A stretch of 64,000 nt of DNA from an uncultured Marinomonas sp. (GCA_947493575.1 CANLRQ010000013.1:1-64000); one strand, 5' to 3'; shown: positions 27,391-37,154, counted from the first letter of the stretch. Translations and numbers: made by a program. The notes: a model not told the origin generated them from the sequence alone.

Positions 27391-27893
27391 TATTCATCTC
27401 CTTTCGGTTCAACACCCAACTCATTCGAAAGTGCATTAATTGTATCTGCACTTTGCAAGACTTCTTTTAACAGCTTCTCAAGATCACGAGAACGATCCGC
27501 TTTAGACAACAAAGTTTTTAATTGCTGACGAGTTTCAGACAACTTCTTAAGAGGCTCAACTTTCTCAACCAATGCATCTGGCTCAAAGTCTTTCATTGAG
27601 TTAAATGACAATGCCGCTTCAAACTGGCTGCCATCATCCGACAAAGTATTATCGACTTTCAATTTTAACTCTGGCCCAACACGTTTCATTACTGTGTCAA
27701 AGTTGTCTTTATCGATTTGATAAAATGTTCTGTCTTCCAATTCTTCACGATCATCTTTATGCGCAGAAAAGTCACCAATTACACCAACAACAAAAGGTAA
27801 CTCTTTGGTTTCTAACGCCCCGTTAGTTTCAACATCATAAGTGATGCTGACGCGGTTTTTACTTACGCGTTTATGTTGTGAATTTAAAGCCAC
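27390..27893 (-). CDS. tssB: T6SS contractile sheath small subunit TssB (VipA)
   Basis: The product is 167 residues with the full VipA profile: RVSKNRVSITYDVETNGA, ELPFVVGVIGDFSAH and a C-terminal helical region (LKKLSETRQQLKTLLSKADRS) that contains the ClpV-interaction helix in other VipA proteins. GTG start with a strong AGGAGG 6 nt upstream. 25 bp after the hcp stop; highly translated sheath genes usually have strong ribosome sites, which fits. Confidence 0.95.
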   Translation of the reverse strand: MALNSQHKRVSKNRVSITYDVETNGALETKELPFVVGVIGDFSAHKDDREELEDRTFYQIDKDNFDTVMKRVGPELKLKVDNTLSDDGSQFEAALSFNSMKDFEPDALVEKVEPLKKLSETRQQLKTLLSKADRSRDLEKLLKEVLQSADTINALSNELGVEPKGDE

Positions 27894-27918
27894 GTTGAAC
27901 CTCCTAAATAGTTATTCT

Positions 27919-28446
27919 TTATAGTTGTGCTTTAGAAACTGCTTTACCCAATGGGCAGTCAAACTTAACAGTATCGCCTTTAGCAATGACACCTGTTGTA
28001 TCTTCATGGTAATACACTTGAGAAATAGTCGTGTAAGTCAAAGAGAAGCTTTCTACTGGCAAGCTACCATCACTCCCCTGAATAGCGTAATGTGAAACAC
28101 GTGCTCCTTCAAGAGTAACGATTAGGTAAGGATCCATGCCTTCACCATCACGATTTGGTTTTGTGAAAACGATTTCAATTTTCTGACCTTGAGCGCCAGG
28201 AGCAAATAAAAACGTTGTTAGATATGGTGATGCACCATCTGCAGCACGATTAATCATTACAGGACTAAGGCTGATAGCTCCAGAATCCGAATTATTAGAA
28301 TTACCTATATTAATACCAATACTGCGATCAGATGCCCAAGACATTGCATCAATTGCAAAGAAGCCTTCCTTCCCACCAATTTTTTCAAGTGTAGCAACAC
28401 CTTTCATATTGGTAATACCATCAATTCTCATGAACATAGAAGCCAT
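27919..28446 (-). CDS. hcp: T6SS tube protein Hcp (TssD)
   Basis: A 175-residue Hcp-family protein (MFMRIDGITNMKGVATLEK start, GAISLSPVMINRAADGASPYL, then a strand-rich end with FSLTYTTISQVYYHED). Hexameric rings of Hcp stack to form the inner tube and carry small effectors. GAGGAAA Shine-Dalgarno. The 77-83 bp gap upstream, with an AT-rich tract and a weak stem (GATCATC...GATGAT), is the longest in this part of the operon and may hold an internal promoter. Confidence 0.93.
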   Translation of the reverse strand: MASMFMRIDGITNMKGVATLEKIGGKEGFFAIDAMSWASDRSIGINIGNSNNSDSGAISLSPVMINRAADGASPYLTTFLFAPGAQGQKIEIVFTKPNRDGEGMDPYLIVTLEGARVSHYAIQGSDGSLPVESFSLTYTTISQVYYHEDTTGVIAKGDTVKFDCPLGKAVSKAQL

Positions 28447-28529
28447 TTTGATTTCCTCATTTATTTAAATTAATCATCGCAATATGTGATGATCTTTTTA
28501 CTTACCATAAAAAATTTACAATTATAAAA

Positions 28530-29912
28530 TCACCATTCAAAAGAAGAGACTTTATTCTCTTTTTCTGGCTGGCTATTCGAATCTACTTCACTCTCTTTTT
28601 GCACTGCTTCTACAGGTGCAGCAGCAGGTTCATTCATTTTTTGTTCAACAATATTAGTATTTCCAGTGCTGGTAGTTTGTACTGAAGGTACATCAGTAGC
28701 TGGCCGTATAGCTCTTTTTTCTACTTTTATGGAGCTAACATGTTCTGCACTCTCCATACCTGATAACTGGCTAATTCTAGAATGAACAGACGCATCATCC
28801 CCAACCAGCTCATCCATCAGCTCAGACAATGACATTCCCCCCCAACGTATTGCTCTTTTTAGCAATAAATAGACTGGGCTGTGTGGCTCAGTTTCTAAGA
28901 AGTAATCTGCAATACGCTGTAGTTCCATAAACGCCTGATCTCGATTCATGACAGCATTGTTTGCATCAAAAGCAAACGCCTGTGTCTGCACACCACCAAC
29001 AGAGTTTGTTAACATGGAAGCTTGCTGAGTTGCATCGGCTGAATTATTATCTTCCGATACTGTATTTGTTTCAGCAACTTCTTCTACCTCTTGCACTTCT
29101 TCAGGATCTAAAGGCCACCGAGAAAAACCATCCGCTAACAAGTATTTCATAGCATTGATGATTCTTTCTACTATGGTTTTTACAAAGCGAAAACTAACGC
29201 CTTGAGCTCCCACTTCCCGACATTGAGTCGCAATAGTGCTTTCTATATTGACTAGTGAATCATGGATTTTACCTAGAGACAGAATTCTCTCTGTCACTTC
29301 AGACATTTCACTCGGCAGCACTTTCAATGCACTCTCTTTTAGCTGAGACAATGTGCCATTTTTCTCGGCAGCGAAGTATTGAGTATAATCGATCTCATCG
29401 ATAAGGGTTTGCATTTGTAAAGGCATATATAACAAACCACTTTCAGCAGTATCACCGACCAGCTGCAATAATGGTTTAATCTTTCCTTCCGCCCACTCTT
29501 TTTGCTTTTCCGCGTCTGTGTCGCCTTTTAGCTTGCCTTCAGGTGCCATAGGATTAAGCTGTCCCCAAAAGTGAGTAACAATATAATCAAATGTCGCAAG
29601 GGAGTTGGCTAAGTTTTCAAACGGCTCTTTCGTAAACAATTGAGAGACCGCATGCCAAGATAAAATCTCAATATCTTTAGACAAGTTTTGTAAACAATTA
29701 GAACACTCACTAGATAACGTATTCCAATTTTCAACATTAGCCAAAACTAAATCATTATCATTAATCGCATCAGGGTCCTCTATAAGACGTCTAAATGAAG
29801 ACTGAGCAACATTAAACGCATTACGATAACCTCGATATACAGAGCGATTATCTTTGAGATATTCACCACAAGGGTTTTCGTCTGAAATAGGCTCTATTAA
29901 CGCTTCTAACAT
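28530..29912 (-). CDS. tssA: T6SS TssA protein
   Basis: A 460-residue TssA with an ImpA N-terminal domain (EPISDENPCGEYLKDNRSVY, then ENWNTLSSECSNCL) at about 5-130. A variable linker is rich in Glu, Ala and Ser (about 280-330), and a short C-terminal part has PHSPVYLLLKRAIRWGGMSL. Residues after 395 are low-complexity. TssA caps or initiates tube/sheath assembly. The ATG at 29912 has AGGTAG 6 nt upstream; a TTG two codons earlier is less likely. Confidence 0.88.
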   Translation of the reverse strand: MLEALIEPISDENPCGEYLKDNRSVYRGYRNAFNVAQSSFRRLIEDPDAINDNDLVLANVENWNTLSSECSNCLQNLSKDIEILSWHAVSQLFTKEPFENLANSLATFDYIVTHFWGQLNPMAPEGKLKGDTDAEKQKEWAEGKIKPLLQLVGDTAESGLLYMPLQMQTLIDEIDYTQYFAAEKNGTLSQLKESALKVLPSEMSEVTERILSLGKIHDSLVNIESTIATQCREVGAQGVSFRFVKTIVERIINAMKYLLADGFSRWPLDPEEVQEVEEVAETNTVSEDNNSADATQQASMLTNSVGGVQTQAFAFDANNAVMNRDQAFMELQRIADYFLETEPHSPVYLLLKRAIRWGGMSLSELMDELVGDDASVHSRISQLSGMESAEHVSSIKVEKRAIRPATDVPSVQTTSTGNTNIVEQKMNEPAAAPVEAVQKESEVDSNSQPEKENKVSSFEW

Positions 29913-29938
29913 ATACAACTACCTAAAGTAATAATCAA

Positions 29939-30979
29939 TTAATGTTGCTCATGCATATTAATTGCTGTTCTTGTATAGACATTACCTTGATATCGCGTGA
30001 ACTCAGAGAAAACAAATGCAGCTAATGTCGCGATCGCCCATGATTGTGCAGGACCGGTCGTTATCCCACCAGTTTGCCAATCATATGGGCCAGCATTAAT
30101 TCTGACAGGAAGCCGACCGTTTAAAAAGGCATTATGTCGCTCTCTAGTTACCGTCCTTCCATTGACCTCTTTTTGCTCAACTAGGGTGTCTTTTACTCTC
30201 AAATTGTGCTGAAGGAAATAACTAATAATATCCAGTGCTTTCCAAATACGTTGATTCCCCACCGCCATACTTCTAATATGAGTTAAAGCTGTACGTAACT
30301 TCCCACCAATATCCCCTTTAACAGCCCCAGGTATAACAATAGACGCTCTAGGGTCATCCCAACGCCATTCATTCACACCGTTTGTCATTCCTAATCGAGA
30401 AACATTATAAAACGCATGTCCGTATTTTTTCCCACGATCCATTTGAGTAACGTTCAATTGAAGCTCTACGATATGAATAATTTGAGTATTGTTGTAAAGA
30501 ATTTTCATTGCTAAGAAAAATTTAACATCCTTATATTGATCATTTACTCCTTTAGACCATAAATCTTTAACCGCTGGTGACTGCTTTTTACTAATTAATT
30601 GAAATTCTTCCGTCGTATAAATATAGTCTCTAACAGCCATCATTTCAGCTACAGTACTGAACACAATCGTTGCTCTAGCAATGTCCTTTACCTCTAAAGG
30701 AGTTTTTCCTACCTGTCTATCTGTAGTTGGGTTATCCCAATCGATTATGCCAACTTTTCGAGCAATACTGGTTTTCGTTTTTAATGGACCTCGGCTGAAT
30801 CGCTTCGGGCGCCCATCGTGCCCCTTTACATTATGAGAGATTGCTTGCATGTAGCGATGAAGGCTTACATCTGCAGTCTTAGATTGCTCAATTAATTCTA
30901 AAACTTGCGCTCTAGGGTCATTCGGTTGAGCAAAAGTTGTTTGAGAAATAATATCTGCACGTGTAAATGTTAATGGCAT
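29939..30979 (-). CDS. RelA/SpoT-like (alarmone synthetase fold) putative T6SS effector
   Basis: The product is 346 residues without signal peptide or membrane helix. The middle (about residues 55-215) resembles the nucleotidyl-synthetase domain of RelA/SpoT homologues and toxin SASs. In order it has a basic KRFSRGPLKTKTSIARKV block (like the RxKS..S..K ATP loop), KDIARATIVFST (acidic metal-site strand), QYKDVKFFLAMKI, HIVELQLNV (catalytic ExQ) and GHAFYNVSRL. The C-terminal 130 residues match nothing I recognise. It lies between PAAR and tssA, a usual place for cargo. T6SS effector Tas1 of Pseudomonas uses this fold to make (p)ppApp. No obvious immunity gene adjoins it. The domain call is by eye. 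Confidence 0.6.
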   Translation of the reverse strand: MPLTFTRADIISQTTFAQPNDPRAQVLELIEQSKTADVSLHRYMQAISHNVKGHDGRPKRFSRGPLKTKTSIARKVGIIDWDNPTTDRQVGKTPLEVKDIARATIVFSTVAEMMAVRDYIYTTEEFQLISKKQSPAVKDLWSKGVNDQYKDVKFFLAMKILYNNTQIIHIVELQLNVTQMDRGKKYGHAFYNVSRLGMTNGVNEWRWDDPRASIVIPGAVKGDIGGKLRTALTHIRSMAVGNQRIWKALDIISYFLQHNLRVKDTLVEQKEVNGRTVTRERHNAFLNGRLPVRINAGPYDWQTGGITTGPAQSWAIATLAAFVFSEFTRYQGNVYTRTAINMHEQH

Positions 30980-31006
30980 TTTGCTACCTATATTATAATT
31001 TGAGTT

Positions 31007-31306
31007 TTAACCGCCAATCATGACTGTCGGCAATCCTAATACAATTGACCCACCATGCGCTGTGGAATCCCCCATTCTTGCAGCAGGTAAACCTCCAATC
31101 ATCACTGTGGCACTGCCTTTAACAATCGAATCTGGCGGGCCAACACACGTACACATAGAAGACATACATGCAGCAGGTAACATACCAATTAAAACCGTAG
31201 GTTTACCTGGCGGTAAGATAGGTCCGCCAACATGTGGGATTGGAGGAACAGCAGGAGTAACCATTGGGCAAACATGCATATCAGTTATACGAGCAGCAGG
31301 TGGCAT
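31007..31306 (-). CDS. PAAR-domain T6SS spike tip protein
   Basis: The product is 99 residues, all PAAR repeat: MPPAARITDMHVCPMVTP, then PPGKPTVLIGMLPAACMSSMC and VKGSATVMIGGLPAARMGD, closing with LPTVMIGG. It forms the metal-stabilised sharp cone on VgrG. The ATG at 31306 is chosen because AGGAG lies 9 nt upstream; an in-frame ATG at 31345 would overlap the preceding gene by 29 bp. There is no C-terminal extension, so cargo must be separate, consistent with the RelA/SpoT-like gene downstream. Confidence 0.93.
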   Translation of the reverse strand: MPPAARITDMHVCPMVTPAVPPIPHVGGPILPPGKPTVLIGMLPAACMSSMCTCVGPPDSIVKGSATVMIGGLPAARMGDSTAHGGSIVLGLPTVMIGG

Positions 31307-31316
31307 TGATACACTC

Positions 31317-31889
31317 CTAATTTGATAATGTTCCAGGTCCGCCATTGGCTAAATCAAGCGCCATAGCAAAAACTGACTTATAAAAAGATGTAAACTCTTT
31401 CCACTCAGGCACAACCGCCGCAGTATTAATCGCGCCAGCGGCTGCCTTCGCATATAAAAACTCTTTTGGGTATACAATCGGTGAATCAACAGCAGCAATG
31501 CTACCACTGCCATTCCAAACAACGGACTGTGCAAGCCAAAAAATAGCGCTGTCGTTTTTTACCAGTTTTAGCTTTTGCTCAATACTACGTCGTAGTCCTT
31601 CTTGAGGCTCTTTAACCCATTGTTTACAGTTTTGTAGTAACCCAAGTTCAATTGGCGTCCATACATCACGTCTAATCTCTAATGCATTAACAGCCCACCA
31701 CAACACTTCTCTCATGGGTAATGCGTGGCAAAAAAAGTGCGTCAAATCCAAAAAAAGCGAATTTTGATATAAAGAATCAATCGCGTCTTTTGGCGATAAA
31801 TTGGAAGTAACGAGTTCAGCAGCGTCTTCCGATAATTCGAAATGACTTAACAGCGCTTTACAGTCTTGAAATGGGATTTTTTTGTACAT
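31317..31889 (-). CDS. DUF6931-like T6SS-associated protein
   Basis: A 190-residue all-helical soluble protein. The segment LTHFFCHALPMREVLWWAV (about residues 49-67) and the LYAKAAAGAINTAA...VPEW region resemble the uncharacterised DUF6931 family found beside PAAR genes in T6SS loci; this is from memory and could not be checked. Directly downstream of vgrG (stop and start adjacent) and upstream of PAAR, so it is likely an adaptor/chaperone for loading cargo on the spike. An immunity role for the nearby effector is less likely but possible. Confidence 0.65.
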   Translation of the reverse strand: MYKKIPFQDCKALLSHFELSEDAAELVTSNLSPKDAIDSLYQNSLFLDLTHFFCHALPMREVLWWAVNALEIRRDVWTPIELGLLQNCKQWVKEPQEGLRRSIEQKLKLVKNDSAIFWLAQSVVWNGSGSIAAVDSPIVYPKEFLYAKAAAGAINTAAVVPEWKEFTSFYKSVFAMALDLANGGPGTLSN

Positions 31890-33938
31890 TTAATTCACCA
31901 TCACTATTGCGCCTTTGACGGTCGTTTGTCCACTGGCGGACAATTCCGCCATTGCGCTACCTTTAACCGTTGCTTTCACATCACCTTGTAACGTTGCATT
32001 CAAGCCTTTCGCGGTCAACGCATTTCCTGCTTTCATACTTAAATTAACGCCCGCAGTAAAACTCATATTACCATCTGATTTAAAGCTAATTGGATTGGCT
32101 TTTAGGGAGAAACTCCCACCTTTGAGAGACAAAGAAGATGATCCTGAAATATTCACCGTTTTACTGGAAATATCGATTTTCGAATCCGTCATGACAATTT
32201 CACTACCACCAACCACGAGTGTAAGCTTATCAGTCGCTTTCAAAGTAATGGTCTTGCTTTCATCAGAAATCGAATCAGTCGCTTTAAGAGAGTATTTTTT
32301 ATCTGACTTCAACGTGATGTTTTCTTTTGCCGTTAAAGAATAATTTACATCCGTCTTATCAGTAATACTTTTTAAAACAGTGGTTTTCTTTTCTCCATCA
32401 ACAGTCTCAGTATGATCATTCACGACTTCATGTAAAAAATCTTTTGCTGCATGCATGTAAAAGGATTCACTGTCCTTTTTATCATCAAAACGCAGCTCAT
32501 TCGATTCGCCTTTTAGCTTGGTTTTAAAGCCAGTTTGCGTTGTGTTGGCTGTTGCATAAGGCGGTTTATGAGTACTGTTATAAACACTTGAAACAACAAC
32601 AGGCTGATCTGGGTCGCCATTGATAAAGCTTACTAATACTTCATGACCCGCTCTCGGTAAAAACTGGAAACCATACCCAGTACCTGCCATTGCTTGCGCA
32701 ACTCGAACCCAGCAACTTGTTTTATCGCCTGTTTCTGAATCCCAGTGGAATTTTATTTTAACTCTGCCAGCATTATCACAAGCAGGCTCATCATCTTTTT
32801 TCCCGGAAACAACCGCTGTTTGCAACCCATGCAGTACAGGCTTTTCAATTTCAGTTGGATAAAAAACTTGATCTTCTGGAACACATACAAATGCCGTTTT
32901 TCGCTCAAACTTATTATCGTCGGTCATCTCAAATAAAGCGGTAATTTCAGAAACAAGGAATGAACCTTCATCGCTCTTCTCCGGATTTGCATTCATTTTC
33001 AAATAATGACCAACAGCTAAAGACAAGGAGCTTGTTTCTCCATAAGTTCGATAATACTCACTTTCCATTTGAGCTTTTTGGATCGTTACCAAAGATGAAG
33101 CAAGATCAGTATATTTCCCCGTTCCACTAGCGGAAGGGTAACGATATTGCTTTAATTTGGTATTCCCAGAAATTGTATTTTTTAACAGTTTTGGTTTACT
33201 GGAAATCAATTTAGATTGATTATAGTCAAAATTGGCTATGTCTAATGAGGCACTGTGGTAATTCCTTTGACTTTCCCAGCTAGTGACAATCTCATAATCA
33301 CCCGTTCGTCCTATAAAATGATCAAGTGTAGTCAAACCATCCTGTGCAAAAGGTTTGGATGCATCTTGTAGAAATAGCTTAGACGCTTGTGCACCTTTCC
33401 CATAATAAAAATGCACACCCTCTTCAGCTAACAAACGCAAAACAAACTCTAAGTCCGTTTCATTAAATTGTATGCAGTACTCTCTTTTAGTTGAGGGCAT
33501 GCTTTTTATCGTATACTGGCCTTTAAATCCCAACTCATCAAAAATAGAGGTAACAATGTTTTGCACTGACTCCTCTTGAAAGACACGATATTGTTTACTG
33601 TACGCTAATAGAGCTATCCAAGGTTTAATAATCAAAACCATACTGGAATAAGTAGAATCCATTTGCTGAGTTAAACTTTTTGAGGATATAACATAGCCTT
33701 GGAACACTCGATTTGCACTACGTCCAGCGCCAACCGAGTCATACACCTCACAGTCTACTTTCGTGCCGATCCAATCATTAGGTGAACTGACCGTTGTTAA
33801 TACATGAGCTTCTATCCTAGAAATCCCACTAACGCACTCCTCAACCGCCAACTTGGTGCAAACAAATTCATTGTTAGCATCGTCTTTAAGAACCAAGTTG
33901 CTGTTTTCTGGGTTAACCAGTTGATTCATATTCGGCAT
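31890..33938 (-). CDS. vgrG: T6SS spike protein VgrG (TssI)
   Basis: The product is 682 residues. The gp27-like base is at about 1-370 (FNETDLEFVLRLLAEEGVHFYY), the OB-fold gp5-like domain follows (GRVKIKFHWDSETGDKTSCWVRVAQ, split by short text here, and GFQFLPRAGHEVLVSFINGDP), and a beta-helix needle of repeated strands runs from 510 to the end. No C-terminal enzymatic domain is present. It heads the T6SS operon, 43 bp after the binding-protein gene of the next module and with only a weak Shine-Dalgarno, so its promoter is not obvious. Confidence 0.94.
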   Translation of the reverse strand: MPNMNQLVNPENSNLVLKDDANNEFVCTKLAVEECVSGISRIEAHVLTTVSSPNDWIGTKVDCEVYDSVGAGRSANRVFQGYVISSKSLTQQMDSTYSSMVLIIKPWIALLAYSKQYRVFQEESVQNIVTSIFDELGFKGQYTIKSMPSTKREYCIQFNETDLEFVLRLLAEEGVHFYYGKGAQASKLFLQDASKPFAQDGLTTLDHFIGRTGDYEIVTSWESQRNYHSASLDIANFDYNQSKLISSKPKLLKNTISGNTKLKQYRYPSASGTGKYTDLASSLVTIQKAQMESEYYRTYGETSSLSLAVGHYLKMNANPEKSDEGSFLVSEITALFEMTDDNKFERKTAFVCVPEDQVFYPTEIEKPVLHGLQTAVVSGKKDDEPACDNAGRVKIKFHWDSETGDKTSCWVRVAQAMAGTGYGFQFLPRAGHEVLVSFINGDPDQPVVVSSVYNSTHKPPYATANTTQTGFKTKLKGESNELRFDDKKDSESFYMHAAKDFLHEVVNDHTETVDGEKKTTVLKSITDKTDVNYSLTAKENITLKSDKKYSLKATDSISDESKTITLKATDKLTLVVGGSEIVMTDSKIDISSKTVNISGSSSLSLKGGSFSLKANPISFKSDGNMSFTAGVNLSMKAGNALTAKGLNATLQGDVKATVKGSAMAELSASGQTTVKGAIVMVN

Positions 33939-33981
33939 AAAGAGTCCAAAATTAAAAACGTCCCATCAAAGTCAATAAAGC

Positions 33982-35022
33982 TTACTTTTGCACATTCACA
34001 AGATCAGCAAAACGAATTAGCTGAATTGGTGGAAATAAATCGATGATCTTCGCTGTCGCCATATTAATTGAGATTGAAAATTGACTTAATGACGCGACTT
34101 CCAGCTCACCGGGTACACGTCCATCCACTAATATTCTCTTTGCTTGGCTACCTGCAAAACGGCCTACTCGATAGTACTTATTTGACACAGAAATTAGTGC
34201 GTTTGAATTGGTTACCATAGAGTCATAAGCACTTGCCACAGGCACTTTGTACTTTAAAGCCGCGCCTGTAAACTCATCTGCATGATCCAAGTTATAGGAG
34301 CTAGAGCCTACATATACCACATCAACATTCTTTTTTGATAAAGAAGACATTAAAGAGTCAAACTGATCAGGGTACGGTTTTCCTTTTTCATCCAGCTTAT
34401 ACACTTCTTTAAAGAGTTCGAACTCCATATCTGTAGACAGTTTTTGCAGGTTATCCGTATTCAAAGTCGAATTTAATTCCGCTTCAGAATAAATAACACC
34501 AACACGCTCAACTGGAAAATACTCCCTCATTGCACGAATCTGCACTTCATCTGGTATTCTATTACGAATCCCTGTTACTGTTTTGCGTCCACTATTTTCA
34601 TACGATTCCACTATGTTCGCCCCAATAGGGTCAGCAACAATCATAAATAAAATAGGAATATCTCCTAATTTAGTGACTTCTCCAAGCTCATCAATAGTGC
34701 CAATAACACCTTTACTAACACTGGTTCCCCATGTCACAACTAGATCGGGATTGAGAGACTTTGCTTCTTCAACAAACCCTTCAAGCTTGCCTTTATTACG
34801 ATTTGCATTACGCACAATAACATTGGCTGCAACACCTGCATCTTTCAAATAGTCTTGAAAGCCTTCGCATGCATCTTCACAGCCACGCCATACCACCATG
34901 TAAACGGTTTTAGGCGTTTCATCTTCCTCTATTAAAGGCTCTACAGCTGTAGTATTAGCCCATGTTGATAAAGAAAAAGCATAACCCAAGAAACAAACAA
35001 CATATAAAAATAATGACTTCAT
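33982..35022 (-). CDS. Orphan periplasmic binding protein (ABC_sub_bind / TrpX type)
   Basis: The product is 346 residues with a Sec signal peptide (ends near STWA-NTTAVEP). The fold is the two-lobed PF04392 type: DLVVTWGTSVSKGVIGTI, IPILFMIVADPIGANIVES and VGVIYSEAELNS lead, then a hinge, and a second lobe with VDVVYVGSSSYNLDHADEF and VPVASAYDSMVTNSNALISVS. Relatives bind amino acids such as tryptophan and normally sit with an ABC permease and ATPase; none is near. Its ATG overlaps the upstream MFS stop (ATGA), so it is coupled to the sensor-permease fusion and may present ligand to it. Last gene before vgrG. Confidence 0.8.
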   Translation of the reverse strand: MKSLFLYVVCFLGYAFSLSTWANTTAVEPLIEEDETPKTVYMVVWRGCEDACEGFQDYLKDAGVAANVIVRNANRNKGKLEGFVEEAKSLNPDLVVTWGTSVSKGVIGTIDELGEVTKLGDIPILFMIVADPIGANIVESYENSGRKTVTGIRNRIPDEVQIRAMREYFPVERVGVIYSEAELNSTLNTDNLQKLSTDMEFELFKEVYKLDEKGKPYPDQFDSLMSSLSKKNVDVVYVGSSSYNLDHADEFTGAALKYKVPVASAYDSMVTNSNALISVSNKYYRVGRFAGSQAKRILVDGRVPGELEVASLSQFSISINMATAKIIDLFPPIQLIRFADLVNVQK

Positions 35023-37154
35023 TGAGTAACCTCTTCTGCTGTATCTGTATCTTCTGATTTCCTTAAAAACAGCAACATCATAATTCCAGCAAGCACGATA
35101 CCAATGCCGATAATCATCATGGTTTCACCAAAATCATAAAACGCTAATAAAGCAGCAACAATAACGGGGCCAAGCACACTACCAATCCGTTCAGACGTTC
35201 TAAGTATACCTAAAACAGTCGTTCTACCAACTTCAGGAGTATCTTCGGCCGCCTCAAGAGCGGATGCGATAAGAGGTGCTTTCAAGATAGAGTGGGCGAC
35301 ACCCATCAAAGCAACGGCAAGTAGAACTTTATAGAAAGATGCCTCTCCGTATAAGGAAATAAGTATTCCTCCGGATAACAAAGTACCAAGTACAACCAAC
35401 TCTTTCATTTTCTTCGTTTTATCTGCAATACCAGATGCAATAGGACTCAATGGAATAATAATCAATGAATAGATCATCATAATACGACCAATTTCAGATT
35501 GGCTGGCTTCTAAAGAAACCAAGTACAACGGAACCATAAAGTATAAGAACCCCGTTAATACAATCTTCGCAGGAATGGCACAGCAGATTACAATAGAAAC
35601 AAATTTGACATTTTTCGCTAGTAACCACAGACCTGACTGACCATTTGCCGCCACTTTCTTAGGCTGAACATTCACCGAGCCAGAGAACATTCTCCAAGCT
35701 AGAAGACCTGAGAAGGTTGCTAAAACAGCTGAAATTAAGAACACAGGTTGATAACCGATTCGGTCTGCGATAATTGCCCCTAATGCTGTTCCACACATTG
35801 TTGCTGTCATAAGTACACCAACAAATATCGCCATGCCTTTTGCTCTATTTTCAGAGGACACAACCGCCGCAATATAACTCTGACAACTGATAGTAATCAG
35901 TGCATAACCAAACGCGGTAATACCGCGAGAAATTACGATGTCCATACTATCTTGGGCAAAAGCACACCCTAAATAACCAGCAATAGCAGGAATCAGACCT
36001 AATAGGAATAATGGTTTTTGTCCCCATTTATCAACCCATTTGGCTGAGAATGGCGTAGATACAGCAATGACCAACATGAATACAGATATTGGTAGGCCAA
36101 GCATTACATCACGTGAAATCCAATGGTTTGGCTCATAAAACTCAGCCACAAACAAAGGCATAAAGGATTTTTGCAACTCTTCCGCTAGAGAAAATACAAA
36201 CAATGGAATTCGAGCATCTAAAATGTCTCCATTTTTCATACTTAACTTTGTTTGCAAATTAAAACGCTCTGCAATTTTCTGCAAGCGTGTTTTTACTTCT
36301 TCAGTTTTTACATCATCTGTTTGATTTCCTGATACTCTAGAAAAAGTCTTAGAGAATTTTCCTTGCAGGTCTTTAGATTCTTCATTTAGCTTATCAACAA
36401 AGTGCCCGATTGAACCTCTACTAGATACCGACTCTTTTACAGAAAAGTCACCATCAACTTGTCTTTTAAGGATTTTTTCAGACTCTTCTAATGGGCCAGA
36501 TACGTAAAACATAACGACAACCATCACGACTTCAAAACACACCAATAACACAGCAACTAACACAATCGCGATATCAAAAAACATATCTGCTAGTTGGCTA
36601 CGTATAAAGTTTGAATTCAATCCAACAAACACACCACCAGCTCGTTCGTCTTGATAGTTGATGTCCATTTCATAAATATCTTTGCTTTGAGCCTCATCAG
36701 AAAACGCCGGAATAATACCTGACAACTCTTCCTTAATAAGCTCTAATCGATCAAATAAAGAAGCGCCAAAATAAGAAACAGTTCCCGTTCCATCTGCCAT
36801 ATCGCGAGAATTATTTAAATTGAGTAACTCACCAGCAGAATAAAGGGGTCTATCCTCCTGAGATACAACGGCTATAAATGTCAACTCAGGATATTTCTCT
36901 AATGTTTCCGATAGGTATTCATCCATCCCTCGAATTCGATCTAGAGGAACCCCTGATACAATGGCAAGCTCAACGTCATCATGAATAACTTGAGAAATCG
37001 CATTTGCTTTCTTTAATATTTCAGGCTTAATTGAGAAGTTAAACTCAACCAAGGTGTACATTGCACTTAGAATCGAAGCCAATAACGCACTAATTATCGT
37101 TACTAATATCAATCGACGATTAATTAGGCTAGCCATACTTTTTGCTTTATTCAT
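35019..37154 (-). CDS. Cache/HAMP-like sensor fused to an MFS permease
   Basis: The product is 711 residues with an unusual architecture. Residues 1-35 form a transmembrane helix; 36-200 a periplasmic Cache-like domain (AISQVIHDDVELAIVSGVPLDRI); about 200-225 a second helix; 225-270 a HAMP-like helical linker (GPLEESEKILKRQVDGDFS). From about 320 to 700 there is a complete 12-helix MFS transporter with the signature KWVDKWGQKPLFLLGLIP and SGIADKTKKMKEL. Transport could be gated by, or signalled through, the sensory half. Start shares a base with the preceding sensor gene's stop, and its end overlaps the binding-protein gene. I know no named family with this order. Confidence 0.75.
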   Translation of the reverse strand: MNKAKSMASLINRRLILVTIISALLASILSAMYTLVEFNFSIKPEILKKANAISQVIHDDVELAIVSGVPLDRIRGMDEYLSETLEKYPELTFIAVVSQEDRPLYSAGELLNLNNSRDMADGTGTVSYFGASLFDRLELIKEELSGIIPAFSDEAQSKDIYEMDINYQDERAGGVFVGLNSNFIRSQLADMFFDIAIVLVAVLLVCFEVVMVVVMFYVSGPLEESEKILKRQVDGDFSVKESVSSRGSIGHFVDKLNEESKDLQGKFSKTFSRVSGNQTDDVKTEEVKTRLQKIAERFNLQTKLSMKNGDILDARIPLFVFSLAEELQKSFMPLFVAEFYEPNHWISRDVMLGLPISVFMLVIAVSTPFSAKWVDKWGQKPLFLLGLIPAIAGYLGCAFAQDSMDIVISRGITAFGYALITISCQSYIAAVVSSENRAKGMAIFVGVLMTATMCGTALGAIIADRIGYQPVFLISAVLATFSGLLAWRMFSGSVNVQPKKVAANGQSGLWLLAKNVKFVSIVICCAIPAKIVLTGFLYFMVPLYLVSLEASQSEIGRIMMIYSLIIIPLSPIASGIADKTKKMKELVVLGTLLSGGILISLYGEASFYKVLLAVALMGVAHSILKAPLIASALEAAEDTPEVGRTTVLGILRTSERIGSVLGPVIVAALLAFYDFGETMMIIGIGIVLAGIMMLLFLRKSEDTDTAEEVTQ

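Noticed and set aside
31020-31325. A 101-codon frame antisense to PAAR
   Set aside because: PAAR repeats read openly in several frames because of regular Gly/Pro codons; the minus-strand PAAR is certain.
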